The translations under genes were made by a program, and so were the position numbers. A DNA stretch of 64,000 nt from Bacteroidota bacterium. Its GTDB lineage: Bacteria > Bacteroidota > Bacteroidia > Cytophagales > Cytophagaceae. Of this stretch, positions 6,913 to 14,765 are shown in pieces (within the stretch, counting starts at the first letter, position 1; each line of letters starts with the position of its first letter). The notes below the pieces were generated by a model, which was not told the DNA's origin, searched no databases, and saw nothing but the letters and a program-made list of their open reading frames with translations. The stretch covers positions 179,176 through 243,175 of the forward strand of contig JAEYZG010000017.1 in assembly GCA_023428135.1 (NCBI GenBank), read 5' to 3'.

Positions 6913-9513
6913 ATGGCGGAAGGCGAAAACATTATTCCTATTAACATTGAAGATGAAATGAGGGGGGCTTACATCGATTATTCGATGTCAGTTATCATTT
7001 CAAGGGCATTACCAGACGTAAGAGACGGATTAAAACCCGTACACAGAAGGGTGCTTTTCGGAATGTCTGAACTAGGTGTTAACTGGAACAAACCTTACAA
7101 AAAATCGGCGAGAATTGTTGGTGAGGTTCTTGGTAAGTTCCACCCACACGGTGACGCATCGGTGTATGATTCCATGGTTCGTATGGCTCAACCATGGTCA
7201 TTGAGATATATGATGGTCGACGGACAAGGAAACTTTGGATCCATTGACGGAGATTCTCCAGCAGCTATGAGGTATACAGAAGCAAGATTCAAGAGAATCG
7301 CTGAAGAAATGCTTTCTGACATAAATAAAAATACAGTAGATTTTCAGCCTAACTTTGACGATTCCCTTGAAGAACCAACCGTTCTTCCTTCAAAGGTGCC
7401 AAATCTGCTAATTAACGGAACTTCTGGTATTGCTGTTGGTATGGCTACCAATATGGCACCACATAATCTACGTGAAGTTGTTGACGGAGTTTGTGCATAT
7501 ATAGACAACAATGATATTACTGTTGAGGAGCTGATGGAGTTTGTAAAGGCTCCGGATTTTCCAACAGGAGGAACGATATACGGATACCAAGGTGTAAAAT
7601 CGGCATTCGAAACAGGACGCGGAAGAGTTGTCGTTCGTGCAAATGCTACATTTGAAAATACTCCGACAGGGAGAGATATGATTGTTGTCCATGATATTCC
7701 CTATATGGTCAACAAAGCCTCAATGGTGGAAAAAACGGCGCAATTGATCAATGAAAAGAAGATTGAAGGGATTTCTGATATCAGAGATGAATCGGATAGA
7801 GAAGGTCTTCGCATAGTCTATGAATTGAAAAAAGATGCCATTCCAAGCATCGTTTTAAATAATCTATATAAATATACTCAGCTTCAGTCATCTTTCGGGG
7901 TAAACAATGTTGCGCTTGTCAATGGCAGGCCAATGACAGTAAATCTGAAAGACATGATCAAACACTTTGTGGATCATCGTCATGAAGTAATTGTCAGAAG
8001 GACTAAGTTTGAGCTGGAAGAAGCTGAAAAACGTGCACACATCTTACAAGGATATCTGATTGCCCTGGATCACCTGGATGAAGTTATAAAGTTGATCAGA
8101 AATTCCCGAGATCCGGAAGAAGCTAAAAAAGGCTTAATAGAGAACTTCGGAATGTCTGAGATTCAGGCAAAGGCTGTTCTGGAATTAAGACTCCAGCGTT
8201 TAACAGGCATGGAGCGTGACAAAATCGTTAAGGAATACGAAGAAGTTATGGCTTTGATTGCAAGGTTAAATGAAATCCTTAACAGTGTTGAGCTTAGAAT
8301 GCAAATCATTAAAGATGAGTCTCTTGAAATGAAAGAGCGTTACGGAGATGAGAGAAGAACTCAAATCGTACATTCGGCTGACGATATAGATATTGAAGAT
8401 ATTATTGCAGATGAAGAAATGGTTATCACCATTTCACATGAAGGTTATATTAAGCGTACACCATTAACAGAATATCGCTCTCAGGCCAGAGGCGGAGTAG
8501 GATCAAGAGGAGCTGTTTCAAAAGAAGATGACTTTACAGAACATCTTTTCATTGCAACGATGCATAATTACCTTTTGATTTTCACAGATTCAGGAAAAGT
8601 CTTTTGGCAAAAAGTTTATGGAATACCAGAAGGAAGTAAAATATCTAAAGGTAGACCAATTCAAAATCTTATCAATGTAGAGAAAGAAGATAAGGTGAGA
8701 GCTGTAATTAATATAAAAACGTTGGTTGACGTGGACTATATTAATAATAACTTCATCATTATGGTTACAGAAAACGGAACCATAAAGAAAACATCACTTG
8801 AAGCATTCTCTCGTCCAAGATCCAATGGTATTCAAGCTATTACAATTAACGAAGGTGATAAACTTTTAAATGTAAGACTTACCAATGGTAATAATGAAAT
8901 CGTTATAGCTCTTAAATCTGGTAGAGCGATCAGATTTAATGAAGAACACGTTCGTCCGATGGGTAGAAATGCAGCAGGAGTAAGAGGTGTTACTTTGGCT
9001 GACGACGAAGACAAAGTAATTGGTATGGTTTGTCTGAGCTGTTCTGATAATAACCTTCTAGTAGTATCAGAAAAAGGATATGGAAAACGTTCTGATATAG
9101 ACGACTACAGGGTTACCAACAGGGGAGGAAAAGGAGTTAAAACTCTAAATATTACTGAAAAAACAGGGAAATTAGTAGCAATAATGGACGTTTCGGATAA
9201 AGATGAGCTGATGATCATCAATAAATCCGGAATTATAATAAGAATGCCGGTTGCTGCCCTTAGAGTTGTAGGAAGAGCAACTCAAGGAGTTCGTTTAATA
9301 AAACTAAGTGAAACAGATGAAATAGCATCTGTTGCGAAAATTGAAAACCTGGGTACTAGTGAAGTTGTGCCAGAAACGATAGATCCTGCGGTATCTGAAA
9401 TTCTGGATATCGAATCCGAACTTCCAGATGTAGATTCTGAACTTCCAAATGCTGAAGCTCCGGAAGAGTCTCAATCTGAAGATGAGGAGGAAGATGACAA
9501 AGATAATGAATAA
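6913..9513 (+). CDS. gyrA: DNA gyrase subunit A
   Basis: Type II topoisomerase subunit that cuts and rejoins DNA and, with GyrB, introduces negative supercoils. The catalytic Tyr is Tyr121 in AAMRYTEA. The quinolone-resistance region reads HPHGDASVYD, placing Ala82 where E. coli has Ser83 and keeping Asp86. The C-terminal beta-pinwheel begins near residue 495, with the GyrA-box region QARGGVGSRG, a phylum-typical variant. The last ~50 residues are a strongly acidic tail with a repeated SELPDVD/SELPNAE pattern. 866 aa. A terminator follows directly, so it is probably monocistronic. Confidence 0.98.
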   Translation: MAEGENIIPINIEDEMRGAYIDYSMSVIISRALPDVRDGLKPVHRRVLFGMSELGVNWNKPYKKSARIVGEVLGKFHPHGDASVYDSMVRMAQPWSLRYMMVDGQGNFGSIDGDSPAAMRYTEARFKRIAEEMLSDINKNTVDFQPNFDDSLEEPTVLPSKVPNLLINGTSGIAVGMATNMAPHNLREVVDGVCAYIDNNDITVEELMEFVKAPDFPTGGTIYGYQGVKSAFETGRGRVVVRANATFENTPTGRDMIVVHDIPYMVNKASMVEKTAQLINEKKIEGISDIRDESDREGLRIVYELKKDAIPSIVLNNLYKYTQLQSSFGVNNVALVNGRPMTVNLKDMIKHFVDHRHEVIVRRTKFELEEAEKRAHILQGYLIALDHLDEVIKLIRNSRDPEEAKKGLIENFGMSEIQAKAVLELRLQRLTGMERDKIVKEYEEVMALIARLNEILNSVELRMQIIKDESLEMKERYGDERRTQIVHSADDIDIEDIIADEEMVITISHEGYIKRTPLTEYRSQARGGVGSRGAVSKEDDFTEHLFIATMHNYLLIFTDSGKVFWQKVYGIPEGSKISKGRPIQNLINVEKEDKVRAVINIKTLVDVDYINNNFIIMVTENGTIKKTSLEAFSRPRSNGIQAITINEGDKLLNVRLTNGNNEIVIALKSGRAIRFNEEHVRPMGRNAAGVRGVTLADDEDKVIGMVCLSCSDNNLLVVSEKGYGKRSDIDDYRVTNRGGKGVKTLNITEKTGKLVAIMDVSDKDELMIINKSGIIIRMPVAALRVVGRATQGVRLIKLSETDEIASVAKIENLGTSEVVPETIDPAVSEILDIESELPDVDSELPNAEAPEESQSEDEEEDDKDNE

Positions 9514-9514
9514 T

Positions 9515-9548
9515 AAAAAATGCCGAAATTACATTTCGGCATTTTTTT
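9515..9548 (+). terminator. gyrA terminator
   Basis: Perfect 9-bp stem TGCCGAAAT (9521-9529) / ATTTCGGCA (9533-9541) with a 3-nt loop, A-run upstream and a 7-T run after. Confidence 0.92.
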
Positions 9549-9604
9549 ATAATTAGAACATACACAGACTTTTAACTATATTAATCTAAAGAATTGATTT
9601 AGCT

Positions 9605-10708
9605 ATGAAAAGAATCATATTTAGTATCATATTATCAGGCTATTGTCTAATTGGGGTTGCCCAGAACTCTGCTGTTACCAATGCAATCCTTTATCACAGA
9701 GATGGGGATTTGATAAAAGCCAAACAGGAAATTGACGAAGCCAGTCAACACGAAAAAACAAAAGCCAATGCAAAAACCTGGTATTATAAAGGGCTAATAT
9801 ACCAGGACATCGCTATGAATCAGAAGGCAGAAGTAAAGGCTGCTGCACCGGAAGCGCTTCAGACTTCTTATGAATCCTACAACAAAGCTGTAGAATTGGA
9901 GCCATCTAAAGGAGAATATTCAAAAATGTCTTCCGCAAAACTACAGGAAATCTGGGGGTTGTTTATAAATAAAGGATTTACAGAATATGAGTCTAGTAAC
10001 TATAAACATGCTATCTCAAGTTTTGAAATTGCCCAAAAAATCAAGCCGGCAGATACACTTGCTTATATCAATGCCATTTATGCAGCGGAACAAATTCAAG
10101 ACATGAATGTCATTAAAAACAGTGTAGTAAAACTAAATTCCCTAAACTACAAAAGTCCTATTCTATATTATTATCAGATAACAATTGAAAATGAAATAGA
10201 AAAAAGTCCGGAGAAGGCACTTGCAACAGTTAAAAAAGGTTTAGTGGATTTCCCAAACAATAAAACGCTTCTGGAGCTTCAAAAAAATCTTTATTTGCAA
10301 ACAGGTAAAGATTCAGAAGCGGCAGCTTCGATTGAAAATCTGATTAAGAATAACCCTAATGATATAAATCTTCTTAACCAGCTTGCAGTATTGTATGGCA
10401 AAACTGATACTGATAAAGCTTTGGAAACCTATGGAAAGGTATTAACCATTGAACCCAATGAACTGATTGCCAATTTTAACACTGCTGTTATTTATTACAA
10501 TACAGGAAAAGAGAAACACCAGAAACTTGGAACCCTAAGCGTAGGAGCATATCAAAAAGAAGGAAAAGCACTTGAAGCTGAAATTGATGATTTATTCAGA
10601 AGATCTCTTGATCATGCACAAAAGGCAATGTCTAAAGCAGAAGACCCAAGCGACAAGCAACAACTTGAAGTGTTAATTAAAGAATTAAATAAATCTATTA
10701 AAAAATAA
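9605..10708 (+). CDS. Exported TPR-repeat protein
   Basis: 367 residues beginning with a clear signal peptide (hydrophobic IIFSIILSGYCLIGV, cleavage near AQN). The rest is helical with tetratricopeptide-type repeats, including NAKTWYYKGLIYQDIA, KHAISSFEIAQKIKP and INLLNQLAVLYGKTDTDKA followed by ALETYGKVLTIEPNE. TPR proteins of this kind act as periplasmic or outer-membrane scaffolds. No partner is evident from the neighbours. It is flanked by terminators on both sides and is therefore a single-gene unit. Confidence 0.88.
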   Translation: MKRIIFSIILSGYCLIGVAQNSAVTNAILYHRDGDLIKAKQEIDEASQHEKTKANAKTWYYKGLIYQDIAMNQKAEVKAAAPEALQTSYESYNKAVELEPSKGEYSKMSSAKLQEIWGLFINKGFTEYESSNYKHAISSFEIAQKIKPADTLAYINAIYAAEQIQDMNVIKNSVVKLNSLNYKSPILYYYQITIENEIEKSPEKALATVKKGLVDFPNNKTLLELQKNLYLQTGKDSEAAASIENLIKNNPNDINLLNQLAVLYGKTDTDKALETYGKVLTIEPNELIANFNTAVIYYNTGKEKHQKLGTLSVGAYQKEGKALEAEIDDLFRRSLDHAQKAMSKAEDPSDKQQLEVLIKELNKSIKK

Positions 10709-10733
10709 GGATAAAATTATATCCTCAGTAATT

Positions 10734-10765
10734 AATACCTGAAAGTCTCTTTCAGGTATTTTTTT
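10734..10765 (+). terminator. Terminator after the TPR gene
   Basis: Perfect 12-bp stem AATACCTGAAAG (10734-10745) / CTTTCAGGTATT (10749-10760) with a 3-nt loop, followed by a T-run. The rest of 10709-11045 shows no gene and no clear promoter box. Confidence 0.92.
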
Positions 10766-11045
10766 GTGATTTCGACAAAAAAAATAAGCCAAACCTTCTT
10801 GTAACAACCTGAACTTCAGTTGCATTTTTCCTCTAAATAATTTACCTTGCTGGAGTAAAATTGAATAAAAACAGGATTATGAGTTAAGATTCTTGCTTAA
10901 ATCACATTAATTCCACATTAAATCTAAATTAAAACTTGTAAATTTTAAGTCTTATCCATTAAATTTACCCCTTTATCGAATTTCCCTATGTAACTATACT
11001 TTAGTTTATTTCGTAAAAATACATTGAAACCTTACCTATACCGTT

Positions 11046-11519
11046 ATGCAAAAAATTGACCAGGTAATAATTGTAGGCAAAAACAGCGACTTCACAAGCC
11101 GAATAAAATCTTCCATTGAATCCTCAGGAATGGCAGAACAGATTAAACTTGCTCTCAATGGGGGACATGCATTCCTGTTTCTTGACCATCTTCATTTAGG
11201 CAGAAAGTTAAAAGAATCTAAAGTATTGGTATTGCTTGATATGGACACACCAATTGTGGATGGATGGGATTTTCTGAAAGATTATGCCAATGCTTCTCAA
11301 CTTGAAAAGGAAAATGTAATCATTGTTATAATGAATGAATACCTTTCAAACGAAGAAAAGAGCAAAGCGAGTAAAATGGGAGCAAATTACTTCCTGTTTT
11401 CTTCTTTTACAGTTAATGCTCTTACATATATCGTACAGAAACATTTCTTTAATAGTACTGTCAGAAAAATCAGGAATTGTTACGAAACGTTTAGACCATT
11501 AAGACTTGGTGCTGCTTAA
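11046..11519 (+). CDS. Degenerate response-regulator receiver protein
   Basis: Single CheY-like receiver fold, 157 aa, with no output domain. The phospho-acceptor region LLDMDTPIVDGWDFL matches Bacteroidota receivers and keeps the Asp. The acidic pair after beta-1 is replaced (IIVGKNSD), the Thr/Ser position after beta-4 reads IVIMNEY, and the conserved Lys of beta-5 is absent (YFLFSSF instead of a KP motif). Canonical phosphotransfer is therefore doubtful, and it may be a pseudo-receiver used for protein binding. ATG start; no kinase adjacent. Confidence 0.8.
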   Translation: MQKIDQVIIVGKNSDFTSRIKSSIESSGMAEQIKLALNGGHAFLFLDHLHLGRKLKESKVLVLLDMDTPIVDGWDFLKDYANASQLEKENVIIVIMNEYLSNEEKSKASKMGANYFLFSSFTVNALTYIVQKHFFNSTVRKIRNCYETFRPLRLGAA

Positions 11520-11775
11520 TTCATAAAGTGGGAAAACATCTAGTTATTTTTTAAACTTCATATTTGAAAATCAGAGATCCAAAGCACATTCTTCAACGGC
11601 TTTACCGAACCATATTTTATTTTTTGGATTAATCAAATAAATTATCATCTACTGGTAAGTAGCGCAATTTATATTTTTAGGGGACTAGATTAATTCAAAA
11701 AATCATACTTCAGGCCTTGGTAATACAATCGGAAATTCTATTTTTGACTATTCTTAAAAATAGATTTTTATAGCT

Positions 11776-12246
11776 ATGAGCGAAATAAAACCAGGAGACT
11801 TTGTAAAAATCAATGGTCAGGATACTGTTGTTGAAGTTCTTTCCGTTAAAGGCAACGACCTTGAAGTTGCTATGGGCATTATGAAAATGACTGTTAAGAA
11901 AAATAAAGTCACCTTTTCACAACCACCGCCTGAAACATTCATATCTACCCCGCATGATTCCGGGAATGTAAAAATAGACACCAAAGAGAAGTTACTACAC
12001 TTTCAGTTTGAGCTTGATGTCAGAGGAAAAGCTAAAGAAGATATAATTATCTTATTAACAAACTGGGTTGATGATGCTCTTCTGTTGGGTTTGCCGGAAG
12101 CCAGAATTGTACATGGCAGGGGAAGTGGTGTATTAAAAGATACAGTGAGATCTTTTCTGAGAAAATATAAAGAAGTAGAAAGCGCAACAGATGAAGTCCG
12201 TGAGAAAGGAGGAGACCATGTGACACTTGTTAAATTCAAAGCCTAA
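11776..12246 (+). CDS. Stand-alone Smr-domain protein resembling the MutS2 C-terminus
   Basis: 156 residues with two parts. Residues 1-50 form a small beta domain (PGDFVKINGQDTVVEVLSV) like the one preceding Smr in MutS2. Residues ~72-156 form an Smr endonuclease domain with the LDxRG motif (FELDVRGKAKEDI) and the HGxGxG motif (IVHGRGSGVL), ending in a GGxxVTLV strand. Smr domains nick branched or structured nucleic acids; in MutS2 they follow an ATPase, which is absent here. The 256 bp upstream hold no ATPase remnant. It is followed by a good terminator. Confidence 0.85.
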   Translation: MSEIKPGDFVKINGQDTVVEVLSVKGNDLEVAMGIMKMTVKKNKVTFSQPPPETFISTPHDSGNVKIDTKEKLLHFQFELDVRGKAKEDIIILLTNWVDDALLLGLPEARIVHGRGSGVLKDTVRSFLRKYKEVESATDEVREKGGDHVTLVKFKA

Positions 12247-12272
12247 AGAAAAACTACATAAAAAATAAGATA

Positions 12273-12310
12273 GCATCAGATTCTTCACTTTATGAATCTG
12301 GTGCTTTTTT
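12273..12310 (+). terminator. Terminator after the Smr gene
   Basis: 11-bp stem GCATCAGATTC (12273-12283) / GAATCTGGTGC (12294-12304) with one G-T wobble, 10-nt loop, then a 6-T run. Confidence 0.88.
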
Positions 12311-12435
12311 ATTTCCTACTGACACACTGTTGTCAGTCATTCTCTTTTTATTTGTATTGAAAAGATTGCTTTATATAAATACTTTAAACATGACACCTTC
12401 GGGGAATTTTAAACTGTAGACTTATAAATCATGGG

Positions 12436-13452
12436 GTGGCGAATAGCAGTAAAAAATCTTGTGAGGAAGTAGTGGAAAAATCAGGTGTCATTCAGTCTCA
12501 GGATTTTCCGGCATCCAAATTGGCAATTGGTTTAAGATTACCCAATTCATCAGAATCGACTATCATTAATAGCATTAATGATGGGACAATTATAAGGACT
12601 TCGGCATTAAGGGGAACTTTGCATATTGTTTCTTCCAAAGATATAAAATGGATACTTGACCTGGCAAGTCCTGTTGTTATTGGTCGAATGCAGAAACAGT
12701 ATCATAGTGTAGGCTTGGATGAAAAAACATTTTCCAAAGCTTTTAAAATCTTTTCCAAAGAGTTGGATGGCAAATATCTTACGAGACAGGAGCTTTATTC
12801 ACTACTGAATGAACATAAAATTTCTCCTGAAGAAAACAGAGGTGTATATCTGATTAACCGAGCATCCCTTCAGAAGATCATTTGCCAGGGACCGATGAAA
12901 GGTAAAGAGATAAGCTTTACATTACTTGATTCATGGGCTCCTAATGCCCAAATCCTTGAGCGAAAAGATGCTTTACATGAACTGGCAAAAAGATACTTTC
13001 AAAGTCATGGACCTGCAACATTTGATGATTTTATTAACTGGTCAGGATTATCGAATGTAGATGCAAAAAGTGCTTTTGAATCTATACAATCCGAGATGAC
13101 TAAAGAGACTTTGAATCAATCCGAATATTGGTACTTTGGTAATCTTGAGAAAAATCCTTTACCAGATAAAGTATATCTGCTTCCTGCCTTTGATGAATAT
13201 ATATTAGGATATAAAAACAGAGATTTGTTTCTGAAGACTGAGCACAACAGGAAAGTCATTACTGCAAATGGCTTATTTTATCCTACAATCATAGTAAATG
13301 GAAAAGTAGTCGGAATATGGAAGAGAACACTTTCTAAAGGAAAAGCAATTCTGGACTTTCAACTCTTTGATAATCTTAATAAGATGAGGCAGACTGCAAT
13401 CAAGGATAAGGTTAAAAGACTTGAAAGTTTTCTGGAGATGCCGGTAACATGA
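12436..13452 (+). CDS. AlkZ/YcaQ-like winged-helix DNA glycosylase-type protein
   Basis: Member of the winged-helix family PF06224, which includes AlkZ and YcaQ, glycosylases that unhook DNA crosslinks or alkylated bases. The catalytic-type QxQD motif is present as IQSQD, followed by the family's GLRLP and RTSALRGTLHIV strings; YLLPAFDEYILGYKNRD marks the C-terminal part. The listed start is GTG at 12436. The frame is open further upstream to 12394 and translates to RLINHGVA, which resembles the family's RLxNQxI opening, but no ATG, GTG or TTG exists there. The real start may be the ATT at 12406, or the original start may be lost. Confidence 0.85.
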   Translation: MANSSKKSCEEVVEKSGVIQSQDFPASKLAIGLRLPNSSESTIINSINDGTIIRTSALRGTLHIVSSKDIKWILDLASPVVIGRMQKQYHSVGLDEKTFSKAFKIFSKELDGKYLTRQELYSLLNEHKISPEENRGVYLINRASLQKIICQGPMKGKEISFTLLDSWAPNAQILERKDALHELAKRYFQSHGPATFDDFINWSGLSNVDAKSAFESIQSEMTKETLNQSEYWYFGNLEKNPLPDKVYLLPAFDEYILGYKNRDLFLKTEHNRKVITANGLFYPTIIVNGKVVGIWKRTLSKGKAILDFQLFDNLNKMRQTAIKDKVKRLESFLEMPVT

Positions 13453-13507
13453 AGATTTGAATATAACACTGTGAATTAAAAAAGATAAACTGTAGACGGA
13501 TTAAGAT

Positions 13508-13738
13508 ATGAGAAAGCAATTTGAAAACGTATTAGTATTCAAAACGGAGAAAAAAATTTTAACCTATCAGGAAATGATAGAGGAAGCTTTAAAGGACTAC
13601 AATGATAAGATCAGTTGGACAGTTGACATGGATGATCAAGATAAAGTATTGAGAATAGAATCTAATTCAGTATCTGCAGAAGAAATCATTCTTAGAATGA
13701 GGCAGGCTGAGTTCTTTTGTGAAGAACTGAAGGATTAA
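13508..13738 (+). CDS. Small acidic protein of unknown function
   Basis: 76 residues, ATG start 55 nt after the AlkZ-like gene on the same strand. It contains a predicted helix (YQEMIEEALKDYN), a strand-like middle and a C-terminal helix (SAEEIILRMRQAEFFCEEL). Soluble, no signal peptide. The composition is coding-like and no other frame is open here. I do not recognise a family. Confidence 0.6.
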   Translation: MRKQFENVLVFKTEKKILTYQEMIEEALKDYNDKISWTVDMDDQDKVLRIESNSVSAEEIILRMRQAEFFCEELKD

Positions 13739-13831
13739 AATGGAAACTTGATTTGATAAAGTCTGAAGAATCACCTCTAACTCAGTTTTTCTTCTGTAAC
13801 TTGAGTTTTAATTATCATAACAGCCCGTCTT

Positions 13832-14179
13832 ATGAAAGGGATTTTTAAAACAGTTATTATTTTCCTGCAATTTTCCTTTGTTCCTGTTACAAATTCTAAA
13901 CCTGAAATATTTGTCTTCATTGCAGAAGATGTATTTCAGCTTTCAGACGGAAGGCTTGTAGTAAGTGGACAAATTAAAAGCGGAAACATAAAGAATAGTG
14001 ATAAACTTGTTGTGAAGATTGATAATATTGATAAACTCCTTGTTATTCAACAAATGGAAGTTTTTGGAAAACCTAACGGAACAGAGACTGGTATAAAAGG
14101 AGATTTTGTCGCATTTACCATTTCTGGTGTTGAAAAGGATAAAATAAGAAAGGGAACTGTATTTTTAAAGGAAAGGTGA
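13832..14179 (+). CDS. Exported single-domain protein resembling EF-Tu domain 2
   Basis: 115 residues with a likely signal peptide (KTVIIFLQFSFVPVTNS). The mature part follows the order of EF-Tu/EF-1A domain 2, a beta-barrel: IAEDVFQLSDGRLVVSG, then GNIKNSDKLVV, METVFGK-like QQMEVFGK, TGIKGDFVAFTISGV and KIRKGTVFL. In EF-Tu these correspond to EDVFSIxGRGTVVTG, GxxKVGDEV, GVEMF, AGDNVGxxLRG and ERGxVLA. The GTPase and third domains are absent. Function unknown; the resemblance is by eye. Confidence 0.65.
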   Translation: MKGIFKTVIIFLQFSFVPVTNSKPEIFVFIAEDVFQLSDGRLVVSGQIKSGNIKNSDKLVVKIDNIDKLLVIQQMEVFGKPNGTETGIKGDFVAFTISGVEKDKIRKGTVFLKER

Positions 14180-14765
14180 GTTTTTTGCACTAAACCTTCA
14201 CCTTCATAAAGGTGGAGTATTCTGGAAATTAAAGCTGAAATTCCATCGTAATTTTAGATTAGCTCTAAAAAAATAGTTATTCTACTAATTCAAACCAGTA
14301 TCTTTTTTTAAGTGTTGTATCATAACAATTGATAGTTTTTATACAGCACCTTATTTTTGGAGTCCAAAACCTCATTTTTCATTTTAAACTCTAAAAACCT
14401 TCTCCATTTTTAGAGCAAGAGAGTAAGTTCACTATTGCAGCAACTACATATTGCCTTAAAATTCAAATTTTACCTACACAACAGTAAGGTATTAATCATT
14501 ATTTATTAGAATAATTCAATATAAGATAACTTTTAGACTACTTATTTTTACCCAAAAAAAATAAGTAGTTTTACTTACTTTTTAACTCATTTTTTATTAT
14601 GTTTGACATTAAAGGCAATTTTATCACAAAACATACATTTTTCACTAAAATAGGTTAAAATTTTATGTCAATAAACACAAATACCATATAAATATTTATA
14701 ATTATAATTAATTATAAACTAAATTTTAGAATAAGTAGAGTTTTTACAATTTAATATATAAGGCT
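14180..14765 (+). promoter_or_regulatory. nitrate-reductase upstream region with operator-like palindromes
   Basis: 586 bp, very AT-rich, with no gene. A perfect 13-bp inverted repeat ACTACTTATTTTT (14537-14549) / AAAAATAAGTAGT (14557-14569) has a 7-nt spacer. Overlapping it is AAGTA-GTTT-TACTT (14563-14576), the same palindrome seen before gapN. A perfect TAnnTTTG -7 box, TATGTTTG, lies at 14598-14605, about 28 bp beyond the palindrome centre. Transcription from it would give a leader of about 155 nt with no GC-rich hairpin. A further ATAAGTA lies at 14731-14737, close to the start codon. Confidence 0.6.

Noticed and set aside
14199..14214. CACCTT-CATA-AAGGTG hairpin as terminator of the EF-Tu-like gene
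   Set aside because: Short 6-bp stem with no T-run on either strand; not called as a terminator.
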